64,000 bases of DNA from Enterococcus sp. DIV0660C (GCF_017316125.1 NZ_JAFLWA010000038.1:41550-105549), one strand, 5' to 3'; shown: positions 1 through 9,837, counted from the stretch's first letter. Notes: generated by a model not told the origin, from the letters alone. Translations and numbers: made by a program.

Positions 1-174
1 AAAACAGTAGTAGCCAGTCGTTTAGCAGAATGGAAAAAAACAAACACGCCAACGAAAACCAGTGATTCAAGTCATCAAAAAACAAAGACAACTGACTCAA
101 CAAATACACTAGTATCAACAAATTCATCTGAAAGCGCAGCTACAAGTAATCATCTTTCTGGAACAAGTCAGTAA
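1..174 (+). CDS. C-terminal tail of a truncated protein, Ser/Thr-rich
   Basis: Open reading frame entering from the left edge; 57 residues are visible before the TAA at 172. After a short stretch reading TVVASRLAEWKK the tail is almost entirely Ser, Thr, Lys, Asn and Gln. That composition is typical of low-complexity tails of extracytoplasmic or wall-associated Gram-positive proteins. An LCP (LytR-CpsA-Psr) protein would fit such a tail, but no diagnostic domain lies inside the window, so the family is unassigned. A terminator follows directly. Confidence 0.55.
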   Translation, partial: KTVVASRLAEWKKTNTPTKTSDSSHQKTKTTDSTNTLVSTNSSESAATSNHLSGTSQ

Positions 175-190
175 TCAAAAATAGCGAAAA

Positions 191-220
191 AAGTTGTGAC
201 AGCTGTCGCAACTTTTTTTT
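191..220 (+). terminator. Rho-independent terminator
   Basis: Inverted repeat AAGTTG-t-GACAG / CTGTC-g-CAACTT followed by a run of eight T. It closes the truncated first gene and separates it from the GNAT gene. Confidence 0.85.
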
Positions 221-236
221 AGAAAAGAGGGATAAA

Positions 237-644
237 ATGATTTCGTATCTGAAAACTAAAGAGTTAACACAACAACAATTATTTGAGTTATATGAAGACG
301 TTGGCTGGACAGCTTATACGAAAGATATTGAGCAATTGCAGCAAGCAGTTCAACATTCCTTATCTGTTATTACTGCGTGGAAAAAGAACGAACTAGTTGG
401 TTTGATTCGAGTCATTGGCGATGGGTTAACGATTATTTATATCCAAGACCTTCTAGTCAAAAAAGAAGTTCAAAACCAAGGAATCGGTTTTGAATTGATG
501 CAGCAAATATTATTAGAATATCAAACAGTTCGCCAAATAGTCTTGTTGACAGAAGAGGCGCCAGCTATACGTCATTTTTATGAAAAATGTGGGTTTACTT
601 CGGCAGATAAAGGCGATACAGTCGCTTTTATCAATCTATCTTAA
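237..644 (+). CDS. GNAT-family N-acetyltransferase
   Basis: A 135-residue single-domain GNAT protein. The acetyl-CoA pyrophosphate loop is visible as QNQGIG at residues 79-84, and the usual C-terminal FYEKCGF element lies at 114-120. The family moves an acetyl group from acetyl-CoA to an amine; the substrate cannot be told from sequence. The ATG at 237 has a GAGGG ribosome site ending about five bases upstream. It is a monocistronic-looking gene between a terminator and the lipoteichoic acid synthase gene. Confidence 0.85.
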   Translation: MISYLKTKELTQQQLFELYEDVGWTAYTKDIEQLQQAVQHSLSVITAWKKNELVGLIRVIGDGLTIIYIQDLLVKKEVQNQGIGFELMQQILLEYQTVRQIVLLTEEAPAIRHFYEKCGFTSADKGDTVAFINLS

Positions 645-734
645 ACTATAAAAATTTATTAAAAAAAATCATCTTTTAGCTTATTCTCATTTTTGAAGTT
701 CAAAATGTACGAAAAAAGTGAATAGAGAGAAGTG

Positions 735-2819
735 ATGGTCGTGACTCCAATCAAAAAGTGGTGTCAAAATCGTTTGTTTATTGTTATTTTAGCAGGTGTA
801 TTTTTTTGGTTAAAAACTCTTTTAGCCTATTATGTTGATTTTTCTTTAGGTGTTGAAGGAATTGTCCAAACATTTATTCTATGGATTAATCCAGTTGCAA
901 CAACGTTGTTATTATTTGGGCTATCTTTGTATGTGAAAAAAGCGAAAACAGCACTATTTTTGCTATTTTTTGTAGATGTATTGAATACAACTTTATTATA
1001 TTGCAATATTATTTTTTATCGAGAATTTACTGACTTCATCACAGTTAAATCAGTTCTAGGTTTTTCAAAAGTATCACAAGGACTGTCAGGAAGTTCCTTT
1101 TCTTTAATGAAACCTCACGACATTTTGTATTGGTTGGACATTCTGATCTTTCTTGGCTTGCTAATTTGGATAATTGTCAAAAATGTCCCCGTTAAAAGCC
1201 AGCCAGTGAGGAAACCAATGGCAATTGCAATAAGCTGTCTTGCTGCGTTTATTTTTTCTGGAAACTTAGCATTGAGTGAAGCGAATCGTCCGCAATTATT
1301 ACAGAGAACCTTCGATCGCTCTTACATTGTTAAGTATTTAGGTATTGACGCGTACACGATTTACGATGGAATCAAAACCGGAATGACAAGCAGTGTTCGT
1401 GCGCATGCAAGTAGTAACGGAATCACTGAGGTCTTAGATTACACGAAAGACCATTATGCGGAACCTGATACAAGTATGTTTGGAATAGCAAAAGGAAAAA
1501 ATATTATTGTGCTCCATTTGGAAAGCTTTCAACAATTTTTGATCAACATGAAGGTTGATGGAGAAGAAGTGACACCCTTTCTTAATAGTATTTTTGATAA
1601 TCAAGCAACCATTAGTTTTGATAATTTCTTCCATGAAGTGGGACAAGGAAAAACAAGTGATGCGGAAAATATGCTAGAAACTGGTACATTTGGTCTGCCT
1701 CAAGGATCATTGTTTACTGAACTAGGTTCTGATAATGTTTTTCAAGCAGCGCCAGCTATTCTAAAGCAAAGCCAAGGCTACACAAGCGCTGTGTTCCACG
1801 GAAATGTTGCTAGTTTTTGGAATCGAGATCATGTGTACAAAAATTTAGGTTATGACAATTTCTTTGACCGTTCTTACTTCGAAGATACAGATGAAACTTT
1901 GGGCTATGGTATTTTAGATAAAAATCTATTCAGCGAGTCGGTCGGCTATCTTGAACATTTACAACAGCCATTTTATACAAAATTCTTATCTGTAACAAAC
2001 CACACGCCGTATTATACTGATGATAAGAACTTTGATTTTCCAGGATTAAATACTGGTAACAGTACAGTAGATAATTACGTACGCACAGCTCATTATCTTG
2101 ATCAATCATTGGAACAATTTTTCACTTATTTGAAAGCTTCGGGTATTTATCAAAATTCAATGTTTGTTATTTATGGTGATCATTTTGGAATTTCAAATTC
2201 TGATAACAAAGATCTAGCGGCAGCACTGGGCAAAGATGCGAATACTTGGAATGAATTTGATGATGCTCAAATGCAACGTGTTCCACTGATGATTCATATT
2301 CCAGGGTATACAAACGGAAAAGTTAGTCACACATATGGTGGAGAGATTGATGTTTTACCAACATTACTTCATTTAGTTGGTGTAGACGATAAAAATTACG
2401 TTCATTTTGGGACAGATTTATTGTCTGCTAAACATGATCAGGTCGTTGCGTTTAGAAATGGTAATTTTGTTACTCCAAATTACACTGTTTTGGGGAATAA
2501 AACATATGATAATAAATCAGGAGAGATTCTAGATACTGAGGCTCTGGGCATTCAAAAAGAAATCACGAAAGATCAAGAGAAAGTGAAAAAAGCGTTAAGT
2601 TTATCGGATAAATTGAATCAAGAAAACTTATTACGTTTTTATGTACCAAATGGATTTACGACGGTGGATCCACAAAAAATCGATTATCAAAAAGAAGCAG
2701 AAAAAAATGAAACAATTGAACAGCGAAAAGGAAAAGAATCAACTAGTGTCTATTCCAAAAATGGAAATAAAACGACTAAAAATCTATATCCTAAAATTAC
2801 AGACTCTACTGTGAATTAA
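735..2819 (+). CDS. ltaS: Lipoteichoic acid synthase family (LtaS-type sulfatase-fold) protein
   Basis: A 694-residue polytopic protein. Five hydrophobic segments occupy about the first 190 residues and an extracellular sulfatase-like domain follows. The catalytic threonine sits in GQGKTSDAE (Thr307), and YGDHFG supplies metal-binding residues, as in LtaS. LtaS transfers glycerol-phosphate from phosphatidylglycerol to build lipoteichoic acid outside the membrane. I chose ATG 735 over the in-frame GTG 732 because it sits better behind the GAGAGA ribosome site. Enterococci often carry two LtaS paralogs, so this may be either. A charged tail of about 60 residues follows the catalytic domain. Confidence 0.9.
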   Translation: MVVTPIKKWCQNRLFIVILAGVFFWLKTLLAYYVDFSLGVEGIVQTFILWINPVATTLLLFGLSLYVKKAKTALFLLFFVDVLNTTLLYCNIIFYREFTDFITVKSVLGFSKVSQGLSGSSFSLMKPHDILYWLDILIFLGLLIWIIVKNVPVKSQPVRKPMAIAISCLAAFIFSGNLALSEANRPQLLQRTFDRSYIVKYLGIDAYTIYDGIKTGMTSSVRAHASSNGITEVLDYTKDHYAEPDTSMFGIAKGKNIIVLHLESFQQFLINMKVDGEEVTPFLNSIFDNQATISFDNFFHEVGQGKTSDAENMLETGTFGLPQGSLFTELGSDNVFQAAPAILKQSQGYTSAVFHGNVASFWNRDHVYKNLGYDNFFDRSYFEDTDETLGYGILDKNLFSESVGYLEHLQQPFYTKFLSVTNHTPYYTDDKNFDFPGLNTGNSTVDNYVRTAHYLDQSLEQFFTYLKASGIYQNSMFVIYGDHFGISNSDNKDLAAALGKDANTWNEFDDAQMQRVPLMIHIPGYTNGKVSHTYGGEIDVLPTLLHLVGVDDKNYVHFGTDLLSAKHDQVVAFRNGNFVTPNYTVLGNKTYDNKSGEILDTEALGIQKEITKDQEKVKKALSLSDKLNQENLLRFYVPNGFTTVDPQKIDYQKEAEKNETIEQRKGKESTSVYSKNGNKTTKNLYPKITDSTVN

Positions 2820-2831
2820 ATGGCCAATTTG

Positions 2832-2873
2832 AACTTCTGAAAAACAAATTTTTGTTTTTCAGAAGTTTTTTTT
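2832..2873 (+). terminator. Rho-independent terminator after ltaS
   Basis: Long hairpin with arms AACTTCTGAAAAACAAA and its complement, with a short loop, followed by eight T. It isolates ltaS from the regulator gene downstream. Confidence 0.9.
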
Positions 2874-3011
2874 ATGTTTTAATATTTTTCTCCTTTTTTA
2901 CGTATGTAAATAGTGAACCCAGTACTTTTTTTATTACACGTATCAGAAAAATTGATAAATTTGGTAGCCATTTTTTACCGACAGTACATTAATTTAAGGA
3001 GGAACACAGCA

Positions 3012-3881
3012 ATGCATGACGGGAGATTGATCAGAAGCCTACGAATCAGTAAAAAATTAACTCAAGCCGAATTGGCAGAGGGGATTTGTTCGAAAACATC
3101 ATTAGTAGGACTGGAAAAAGGAACAGTAAGGAAAATTGCATTTACGACTTTACAAGCAATCTTAGCTCGCCTAAATGTGTCTTTAGCAGAGTACGAAGTT
3201 TTGCGCCATCGATTTGAAGAGCCAAAGAAAAGTAGAAGAACGAGACGTTTATTAAGCAAGGTGCAAGAAGAAAATTTCGATCCATATAAGGAAGTGGGAA
3301 ACAATCGAAAACGATTCAAGCAAACGGGAGATTTGTATTACTTAGTGTTGAATATTCACATGTTTTTAAAAACTGATAGCCAATTGCAAAAAGAATTACA
3401 ATTTGAATTTTTACGTTACGAATGTAAAAAAATTGAAGACTATTTTATGCGAATACAAGAATACAGTCAGTTTGAGATGACAATTCTAGCTGAGCTACCT
3501 TTTTTATTTAGTGAGTCCTTCATCGAAAATAACTACGTGAAAATCAAAAAAAAATTGCGGAATTTTTCTTTAACAAATAATCCTGATCAGTATATGGATT
3601 TATTTTTATTAAACTTAACTAATCATTATATTAAGAAAAAACGATTTAAAAAAGCGCGGAATGTCAATGATGATTTATCAAGGAGTCTTGCGGCAAAAGC
3701 AAAAAATTTAATTATTTATGAAACATTAATGATGAATTATCAAAAACAGATGATCCTTGTTGGATTGGGCGAGTTAATTGATGAGGACGAGTGCGACCAA
3801 CTGTTTTCTGTTTTGGAATATAGTTTGGGCAAACAGCAGCGTAAGCAGTTGGAAGAACAGTTTCGCGTACTTTTACCCTGA
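3012..3881 (+). CDS. Rgg/MutR-like HTH transcriptional regulator
   Basis: A 289-residue protein. The N-terminal XRE-type helix-turn-helix spans residues 1-60 (LTQAELAEGI as the first helix, then SKTSLVGLEKG), and a long helical C-terminal region has no recognisable catalytic motif. This layout matches Rgg/MutR-type regulators, whose C-terminal helical repeats bind short peptides in known cases. The reading frame extends upstream to 2913, but AAGGAGGA eight bases before ATG 3012 fixes the start. No small peptide pheromone gene was seen beside it, so ligand and targets are unknown. Confidence 0.75.
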   Translation: MHDGRLIRSLRISKKLTQAELAEGICSKTSLVGLEKGTVRKIAFTTLQAILARLNVSLAEYEVLRHRFEEPKKSRRTRRLLSKVQEENFDPYKEVGNNRKRFKQTGDLYYLVLNIHMFLKTDSQLQKELQFEFLRYECKKIEDYFMRIQEYSQFEMTILAELPFLFSESFIENNYVKIKKKLRNFSLTNNPDQYMDLFLLNLTNHYIKKKRFKKARNVNDDLSRSLAAKAKNLIIYETLMMNYQKQMILVGLGELIDEDECDQLFSVLEYSLGKQQRKQLEEQFRVLLP

Positions 3882-4005
3882 GAAAAAGGCCGTGTAAGAA
3901 ATGTCTCGTTCAACAAATAATAATATAATTCCAGAAATTACTTCCCAGATTTTTGAATAATTTAAATGAGTTTGTAAGGGCTTTTTTGAAGCACAGTGGA
4001 TAAAG

Positions 4006-4134
4006 GGTGTGGCGCAAAGCGCCTAGCTTAAAGTAATAAGGATGTTTTTCTAAAAATAGTTTTTCATGTTTTTATGAAAAGAGGATCTATTGCTAAAGAA
4101 GTTGCTTTGGGAATACCGTAGATAAGGTTGAGGC
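4006..4134 (+). repeat. Intergenic repeat, copy A (about 120 bp unit)
   Basis: Begins GGTGTGGCGCAAAGC and ends near GGGAATACCGTAGATAAGGTTGAGGC. The end resembles the copy near 36.3 kb (GGGAACACCGTGGATAAAGGTTGTGGC on its minus strand), and the two head motifs are about 120 bases apart in both places. It fills most of the 465-base gap after the Rgg-like gene. I see no ORF in that gap with a ribosome site. Confidence 0.6.
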
Positions 4135-4306
4135 TCTAAGAGCTATCTTTTGAAGTAAGGTAAATGATCAGTAGAAAGAATATTTGGATAACCAGAAAAG
4201 GATGGCAATGATTCAAAAAAGTTACTTAATAGATTATTTTGACAGATTTTCTTTGAAAGAAGTGGGTTGTTGAATTGCGATGTTCGGGAACTAGTTGGGA
4301 CAAAAA

Positions 4307-4335
4307 AAAGCTAGGAGTGGAATATCCTAGCTTTT
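4307..4335 (-). terminator. Rho-independent terminator of ndk
   Basis: AAAAGCTAGGA and TCCTAGCTTTT form the arms around an eight-base loop; on the minus strand the T-run follows. It lies just beyond the ndk stop codon. Confidence 0.9.
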
Positions 4336-4346
4336 GGTAGTGTGTT

Positions 4347-4802
4347 TTAAGATGGAGAACTGCTACTTTCTAGCAAATCCTTCTGTTCGTATTGATAAGG
4401 TGTTGATGGGAAAAATCGAGCAATCTCATTTTTTGAAGCATCACGAGAGTCTGAAGCATGAATGATGTTTGCTGTTCCAGGAAGTGCAAAATCTCCACGA
4501 ATCGTGCCGGGCATTGCATCTACAGCCTTCGTAGCGCCTACCATTTTTCGGACAATATCAATAACGTCATCACCCTCTAGTACAAGATAAACGACAGGAC
4601 CAGAGATCATGTAGTCAATCAATTCTTGGAAAAAACTACGACCAGCTAAGTGTTGATAGTGTTCTTTTGCAAGCTCAGGAGTCATTGTTGCTAGTTTCAT
4701 GTCAACGATTGTTAACCCTTTTTCTTCGAATCGTTGAATAATACGACCAATTAGATGTCGGCGGACACCATCTGGCTTGATAATCACAAGCGTGTGTTCC
4801 AT
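4347..4802 (-). CDS. ndk: Nucleoside diphosphate kinase
   Basis: A 151-residue protein with the full Ndk layout: HTLVIIKPDGV at the N-terminus, the Kpn-loop region, and the active-site histidine at 115 within NIIHASDS. The enzyme moves the gamma phosphate from ATP to other NDPs through a phosphohistidine. The usual motif is NxxHGSD; here Gly is Ala, a mild variation. The reading frame runs seven codons further upstream, but AAAGGAG positions the ATG at 4802. The C-terminus carries a short Ser-rich tail. Confidence 0.97.
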   Translation of the reverse strand: MEHTLVIIKPDGVRRHLIGRIIQRFEEKGLTIVDMKLATMTPELAKEHYQHLAGRSFFQELIDYMISGPVVYLVLEGDDVIDIVRKMVGATKAVDAMPGTIRGDFALPGTANIIHASDSRDASKNEIARFFPSTPYQYEQKDLLESSSSPS

Positions 4803-4955
4803 AAGATCACTCCTTTTATCCATTACTATAGTTTCATTATAGTAATGAAAAGCTTTTATGACAAATGAAATTCAAAAAAACATAGTTTATTGTTAAATGA
4901 TCCATGAAAATAAATGTGCTTCATTTGTGAAAAAGCAAAAAATTTGAAAATAGAT

Positions 4956-4984
4956 TTGACATTTCTGTCAATCGTTGTTACAGT
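4956..4984 (+). promoter_or_regulatory. Promoter for the M-box / mgtA transcript
   Basis: TTGACA at 4956-4961, a 17-base spacer, and TACAGT at 4979-4984. It is placed about 20 bases before the first conserved bases of the M-box leader. Confidence 0.7.
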
Positions 4985-5002
4985 AACCACTGGAAAACTA
5001 AA

Positions 5003-5200
5003 TAAGATTTGTTAGGTGAGGCTCCTATACAAACACAGGCTACTGCCCAAAAATGTCGAGAGACGCCAATGGGTAGAACAGGAATTGTCGATCTAAGGCT
5101 TTTCATAAGGTAGCTAAAGGCAAAGGTATTTGCTTTTTACGTTGTATAGTGTCAAAACTCAACGATGAGATCGAAATAGCTTCTTTTTGCTGTGCTTATT
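5003..5200 (+). promoter_or_regulatory. M-box (ykoK) magnesium riboswitch
   Basis: The leader contains the conserved M-box blocks in order: GTTAGGTGAGGCTCCT near 5011, CTACTGCCCAAAAATGTC at about 5041-5057, GACGCCAATGGGT at 5062-5074, then the closing GTCAAAACTCAACGATGAGA segment. M-boxes fold on Mg2+ and turn off transcription of magnesium transporters. A terminator hairpin follows and the next large gene is an MgtA-type ATPase, exactly the expected context. Confidence 0.93.
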
Positions 5201-5202
5201 TC

Positions 5203-5238
5203 AACCTTTCGCTGAGTTTTTGGCGAAAGGTTTTTTGT
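5203..5238 (+). terminator. Riboswitch-controlled terminator
   Basis: AACCTTTCGC at 5203-5212 pairs with GCGAAAGGTT at 5223-5232, followed by TTTTTTG. It is the expression platform of the M-box: with magnesium bound, transcription should stop here. Confidence 0.9.
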
Positions 5239-5378
5239 TGTCAACCTAACAGCTTAAATGTTAGTAATCCAAAAATTAAGGGAGCTGATTTTTGTTGGGA
5301 CATTGATGTGGCAAGTACGAGCAGATTTTTGTAAAGAAAAAGAACAGATTTATGAAAGCGTAAGGGAGATGAGAACAA

Positions 5379-5486
5379 ATGGATGACAGTTTACCGAAAC
5401 CAAAGGGACAAGAGAAAAGTAACAGTTTGCTGAAACTATTATCTATCTGTTTTCAGCTCACTTATGTAAAAATACTTCTCTCTTGA
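5379..5486 (+). CDS. Possible 35-residue leader ORF between M-box and mgtA
   Basis: ATG at 5379 with GGGAG ten bases upstream opens a 35-codon frame ending at TGA 5484-5486. The product starts MDDSLPKPKG and ends in a hydrophobic-rich stretch (LLKLLSICFQLTYVKILL). It lies in the roughly 300-base gap between the riboswitch terminator and mgtA. Small leader or membrane peptides are known with magnesium transporters of enteric bacteria, but none is established here. It could be a chance ORF. Confidence 0.35.
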   Translation: MDDSLPKPKGQEKSNSLLKLLSICFQLTYVKILLS

Positions 5487-5550
5487 CCCGAAAAATAGGA
5501 AAAACAGTACAGTAAATGTCTGTTTTTCTGATACAAGGGAGAGATTGACA

Positions 5551-8199
5551 ATGGAAAAAAAGAAAGATACGCAAAAATTATATGCAAGTTTTGCACAAAA
5601 AAGCGAACGTGCATTATTCGACTTATTCCATAGCAGCGAAAAAGGAATGGGTACAGAACAAATTGAACAATCAAAAGCACTCTACGGAGATAATACGATT
5701 TCATATGGAAAGAAAACACCTTTTTTAATTGAAGTATTGAAAGCTTATATTACACCATTTACTTTAGTACTAATTGCTTTAGGGATTATTTCGTTTATTA
5801 CAGAATATTTATTACCAGCTCCAGGTGAGAAGGATTTATTCGGCGTAATTATTATTTTTAGTATGGTAATTGTGAGTGGGACAATGACCTTGATTCAGTC
5901 AGTTCGTTCAAATCAAGCAGCTGAGAAATTAAAATCATTAGTAAAAGTGACAGCCGCTGTCAAGCGACAAGGTAAATACCAAGAGATTCCAATGGAAGAA
6001 ATCGTTTGTGGTGACTTGGTACGATTATCTGCGGGTGATATGATTCCTGCAGACATGCGATTACTCTCTGCAAAAGATTTATTTATTTCTCAAGCAGCTT
6101 TGACAGGCGAAAGTTATCCTGTCGAAAAAAATGCGTTAGTTGCAACGGACGGGAGTAAAAATGAAACAAGTTATGAAAATCTAGCGTTTATGGGAAGTAA
6201 TGTAATTAGTGGAAGTGCCACAGGAATTATCGTAGCCGTGGGAAACCAAACGTTGTTTGGTCATGTAGCACAAACGTTATCTGAAAAACCAATCAAATCA
6301 AATTTTGAATTGGGTATCCACAAAACATCAATGCTATTGATTAAGTTTATGGCATTGATGGCCCCAACTGTGATTGTCATCAATGGATTGACTAAAGGAG
6401 ATTGGCTAGAAGCGTTCTTATTTGGACTATCTGTTGCAGTTGGTTTAACACCAGAGATGTTGCCAATGATCGTGACAACCAATTTGGTTAAGGGCGCTAG
6501 CGTGATGGCAAAAAAAGGAACAGTTATCAAAAATTTGAGTGCAATTCAAAACTTTGGCGCGATCGATATTTTATGTACAGATAAAACAGGAACATTAACT
6601 CAAGATAAAATTATCTTAGAATATCACATGAATTGTGAAGGTGCTGAAGACGACCGAGTGTTGCGTCATGCATATTTAAATAGTTATTATCAAACGGGTT
6701 TGAAAAATTTGCTTGATGTCGCAATTATTGATGAAGCTGAAGAAACACTTGATACAACCAATACTCGTTACAGAAAAATAGATGAAATCCCATTCGATTT
6801 TGAACGTCGTCGAATGAGTGTTGTTGTAGAAGATATAACAGGCAAGACACAGATGATTACCAAAGGCGCGATTGAAGAAATGTTGAGTATTTCTAAATTT
6901 ATCGATTTAGAAGGAGACGTTACACCTTTAACGAAGGAAAGAAAACAGGAAGTTTTGGAAAAGGTAACAGCTCTTAATGAAGATGGATTACGCGTAATTG
7001 GTGTGGCACAAAAAACAAATCCAAGTGTAGTTGGAGAATTCTCGGTTAAAGATGAATCAGATATGGTGTTGATTGGTTACTTAGCATTCCTTGACCCACC
7101 AAAAGAAACAACGAAACAAGCACTACAAGCATTGAAGGATCACGGAGTAGCTGTTAAAGTGTTAACTGGAGATAACGAACTAGTAACACGCTCTGTTTGT
7201 CGCCAAGTTGGTTTAGAAATCGATGAGCTAATTACCGGTGAAAAAATTGCTTCTATGGATGATCACCAACTTTCACAAGTCGTTGATGAAAATGATGTTT
7301 TTGTAAAACTAAACCCACAACAAAAAGCACGCTTAACTACAGCGCTTAGAAATAATGGACACACAGTTGGGTTCTTGGGAGATGGCATTAATGACGCCCC
7401 TGCGATGAAAGTAGCAGATATTGGTATTTCAGTTGATACAGCTGTTGATATTGCAAAAGAATCAGCAGATGTCATCTTATTAGAAAAAGACTTGATGATT
7501 TTAGAACGTGGACTTTTAGCTGGTCGCGAAACATTTGGTAATATTATGAAGTATATCAAAGCGACGGCTAGCTCAAATTTTGGAAATATGTTTTCTGTTT
7601 TGATTGCTAGCACCTTTTTGCCATTCTTACCAATGTTACCTTTACAAATTTTATTCTTGAATTTAATCTATGATGTTTCTTGTATTTCATTACCATGGGA
7701 TAAAATGGATCCTGAATATTTAGTAAAACCTAAAAAATGGGAAGCTTCAAGTATTGGCAAGTTCATGGTGTATTTTGGTCCAACAAGTTCTGTCTTTGAT
7801 ATCACAACGTATTTATTGATGTATTTTGTTATTTGTCCAGCAGTTGTTGGAGGAGATTTCCATACATTGAATGGCGCACAACAAGTAGTATTCATCGCCT
7901 TGTTCCATGCAGGTTGGTTTGTGGAGTCACTTTGGTCACAAACTTTAGTATTACATGCGTTACGTACACCAAAATTACCGTTTATCCAAAGCAACGCAAC
8001 TTTTGCTATGACAGCAATCACTACGTTAGGAATTGTCGTGGGTTCTGTTTTGCCATTCACAAGTTTTGGCGCAGAATTAGGTTTGATGCCATTACCAGGT
8101 AGTTATTGGATTTGGTTAATCGTAACTGTCTTAGCTTACTTAACACTGGTTACGGTAGTTAAGAAATATTATATCCATAAATTTGGCGAATTGTTGTAA
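5551..8199 (+). CDS. mgtA: Magnesium-importing P-type ATPase (MgtA family)
   Basis: An 882-residue P-type ATPase with all signatures in order: TGES near 185-188, the phosphorylated Asp344 in DKTGTLTQDK, VLTGDNE, and GDGINDAP around 610-617, with the ten-helix P3B layout. It imports Mg2+ using ATP. The frame opens at a TTG at 5545, but AGGGAGAG and the ATG at 5551 give normal spacing. Control by the upstream M-box supports magnesium as substrate and low-Mg2+ induction. A terminator follows. Confidence 0.95.
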   Translation: MEKKKDTQKLYASFAQKSERALFDLFHSSEKGMGTEQIEQSKALYGDNTISYGKKTPFLIEVLKAYITPFTLVLIALGIISFITEYLLPAPGEKDLFGVIIIFSMVIVSGTMTLIQSVRSNQAAEKLKSLVKVTAAVKRQGKYQEIPMEEIVCGDLVRLSAGDMIPADMRLLSAKDLFISQAALTGESYPVEKNALVATDGSKNETSYENLAFMGSNVISGSATGIIVAVGNQTLFGHVAQTLSEKPIKSNFELGIHKTSMLLIKFMALMAPTVIVINGLTKGDWLEAFLFGLSVAVGLTPEMLPMIVTTNLVKGASVMAKKGTVIKNLSAIQNFGAIDILCTDKTGTLTQDKIILEYHMNCEGAEDDRVLRHAYLNSYYQTGLKNLLDVAIIDEAEETLDTTNTRYRKIDEIPFDFERRRMSVVVEDITGKTQMITKGAIEEMLSISKFIDLEGDVTPLTKERKQEVLEKVTALNEDGLRVIGVAQKTNPSVVGEFSVKDESDMVLIGYLAFLDPPKETTKQALQALKDHGVAVKVLTGDNELVTRSVCRQVGLEIDELITGEKIASMDDHQLSQVVDENDVFVKLNPQQKARLTTALRNNGHTVGFLGDGINDAPAMKVADIGISVDTAVDIAKESADVILLEKDLMILERGLLAGRETFGNIMKYIKATASSNFGNMFSVLIASTFLPFLPMLPLQILFLNLIYDVSCISLPWDKMDPEYLVKPKKWEASSIGKFMVYFGPTSSVFDITTYLLMYFVICPAVVGGDFHTLNGAQQVVFIALFHAGWFVESLWSQTLVLHALRTPKLPFIQSNATFAMTAITTLGIVVGSVLPFTSFGAELGLMPLPGSYWIWLIVTVLAYLTLVTVVKKYYIHKFGELL

Positions 8200-8213
8200 T
8201 TCAAAAATTAAGA

Positions 8214-8276
8214 AAAGCACAAGCATGTGGAACAGTTTTTCTCAAGAAAAATTTCTACAACTGCTTGTGTTTTTTT
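8214..8276 (+). terminator. Terminator after mgtA
   Basis: AAGCACAAGC and GCTTGTGTTT form the base of a long hairpin with additional pairing of TTTTTCT with AGAAAAA-type bases inside, ending in a T-run. Confidence 0.75.
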
Positions 8277-8412
8277 AATTTCAATCAAGTTACAAAACGT
8301 TACTGGAATGTATCATTTTTAAAATTCCCTTAAGACGAGTATATTTTTTTGTTAAAATAAAAGTTAGTTGATACATACATCAAATAAAAATACGCGGGAA
8401 AAAGGAGAAAAA

Positions 8413-9714
8413 ATGAAAAAAACAAATTTTTTACTTAGTGTAATAGTACTAGGCGGAATCGTTTCAACTGCTACTCCTGTGAGTTTTGCAGATGAAACTG
8501 GAGTGAGCAATGAAACAGTCGTTCAATCAACAATTAACACATATGAGGATGCGATTGCTACAACTGAGACACAAAACAGCACAGCCACAACTCAAACAAG
8601 TCCTATCACAGGTACCACTGAATCAACTACTGTGGAATCAAGTGAAGTAGTTGATTCCACAGTGGAGGAAACAACACCCGAATCAGAAGAACCATCTACT
8701 GAAACACCAGAAGCTACGGAAACGGTGGAGAATCAGTTGGATGATGGAGAGGTACTTGTTCACACCACCCAAACAGATCTTTCGCAATTTGAAGTTTCTG
8801 TTGCTTCACGCTTTGCACGTTCATCATCAACTACACAACAGCAATTCATTGATAGCATAGCACCTTCTGCAAGAACGCTAGCAAGCCAAAATGATTTGTA
8901 TGCTTCTGTTATGATTGCTCAAGCGATTGTGGAAAGTGGTTGGGGAAAGAGTCAATTAGCTTCGGCACCAAATTATAATTTATTTGGAATCAAAGGTAGC
9001 TATAATGGGCAATCTGTTACCTTTCCAACAGCGGAATTTGTGAACGGTCAGTGGATTACAGTAAATGCTGCATTTAGAAAATATCCATCCTACAAACAAT
9101 CATTAGAAGATAATGTTCATATTTTAAAAACAACTTCTTTCCAAGCAGGAACTTATTATTATTCTGGTGCGTGGAAAAGCAATACAAAATCTTACAAAGA
9201 TGCGACTGCTTGGTTAACAGGACGTTATGCGACAGCACCAAATTATGCGTCCACTTTGAACAACGTGATTGAAACATACAATTTAACGCAATATGATGAA
9301 AACCAAGCACAAGTTACTACCTCACCAATGTATCGTTTATATAACCCAAATACCGGTGAACACTTGTATTCATTAAACGAAGGTGAAAAAAATAATTTGC
9401 CAAAATATGGCTGGAAATATGAAGGTGTAGCTTGGTTGGCACCAAATAGCGGCACAAAAGTTTATCGTATGTACAATCCATACAGTGGCGATCATCACTA
9501 CACGGCTGCTCAATCAGAAATCAATTTCTTGAAGAAACTAGGCTGGCGCTATGAAGGGCTAAGTTTTTATTCTGGTGGTTCAAAGGCTATCTTGCGTTTG
9601 TTCAATCCAAATGAAAAAACAGGAACGCATCATTACACCATGAGCACGAAAGAAAGAGATTACTTAGTGAAATTAGGTTGGCGCTATGAAGGAATTGGAT
9701 TTTACGGTAATTAA
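8413..9714 (+). CDS. Secreted glucosaminidase (GH73) with three C-terminal DUF5648-type repeats
   Basis: A 433-residue secreted protein. A signal peptide (about 1-27, ending VSFADE) is followed by a Thr/Ser/Glu-rich linker to about 115. A GH73 endo-beta-N-acetylglucosaminidase domain runs from about 135 to 280, with the likely catalytic Glu174 in [10 protein letters not shown]. Three repeats follow, each built on YNP..GEHLYS / GDHHYT and GWKYEG or GWRYEG. GH73 enzymes cut the glycan strands of peptidoglycan; the repeats probably bind the wall or carbohydrate. AAAGGAG fixes ATG 8413 rather than the upstream in-frame ATG at 8368. No LPXTG or LysM was found. Confidence 0.88.
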   Translation: MKKTNFLLSVIVLGGIVSTATPVSFADETGVSNETVVQSTINTYEDAIATTETQNSTATTQTSPITGTTESTTVESSEVVDSTVEETTPESEEPSTETPEATETVENQLDDGEVLVHTTQTDLSQFEVSVASRFARSSSTTQQQFIDSIAPSARTLASQNDLYASVMIAQAIVESGWGKSQLASAPNYNLFGIKGSYNGQSVTFPTAEFVNGQWITVNAAFRKYPSYKQSLEDNVHILKTTSFQAGTYYYSGAWKSNTKSYKDATAWLTGRYATAPNYASTLNNVIETYNLTQYDENQAQVTTSPMYRLYNPNTGEHLYSLNEGEKNNLPKYGWKYEGVAWLAPNSGTKVYRMYNPYSGDHHYTAAQSEINFLKKLGWRYEGLSFYSGGSKAILRLFNPNEKTGTHHYTMSTKERDYLVKLGWRYEGIGFYGN

Positions 9715-9803
9715 TAATTAGGTAATCAGGCAGAGAATTTCATGAACAAAGAAATGGCTTTGCACGTCTTGGACAAATAAAAAGTAATAAGAAATCATTG
9801 CTT

Positions 9804-9837
9804 AGAGATAGAGTGCGTAAGTGCTCTGTCTTTTTTT
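9804..9837 (+). terminator. Terminator after the glucosaminidase gene
   Basis: AGATAGAG and CTCTGTCT arms around a ten-base loop, followed by seven T. Confidence 0.8.

Noticed and set aside
5149..5334. 61-residue plus-strand ORF over the M-box
   Set aside because: It spans the riboswitch 3' part and its terminator hairpin and has no ribosome site; conserved RNA explains the sequence.
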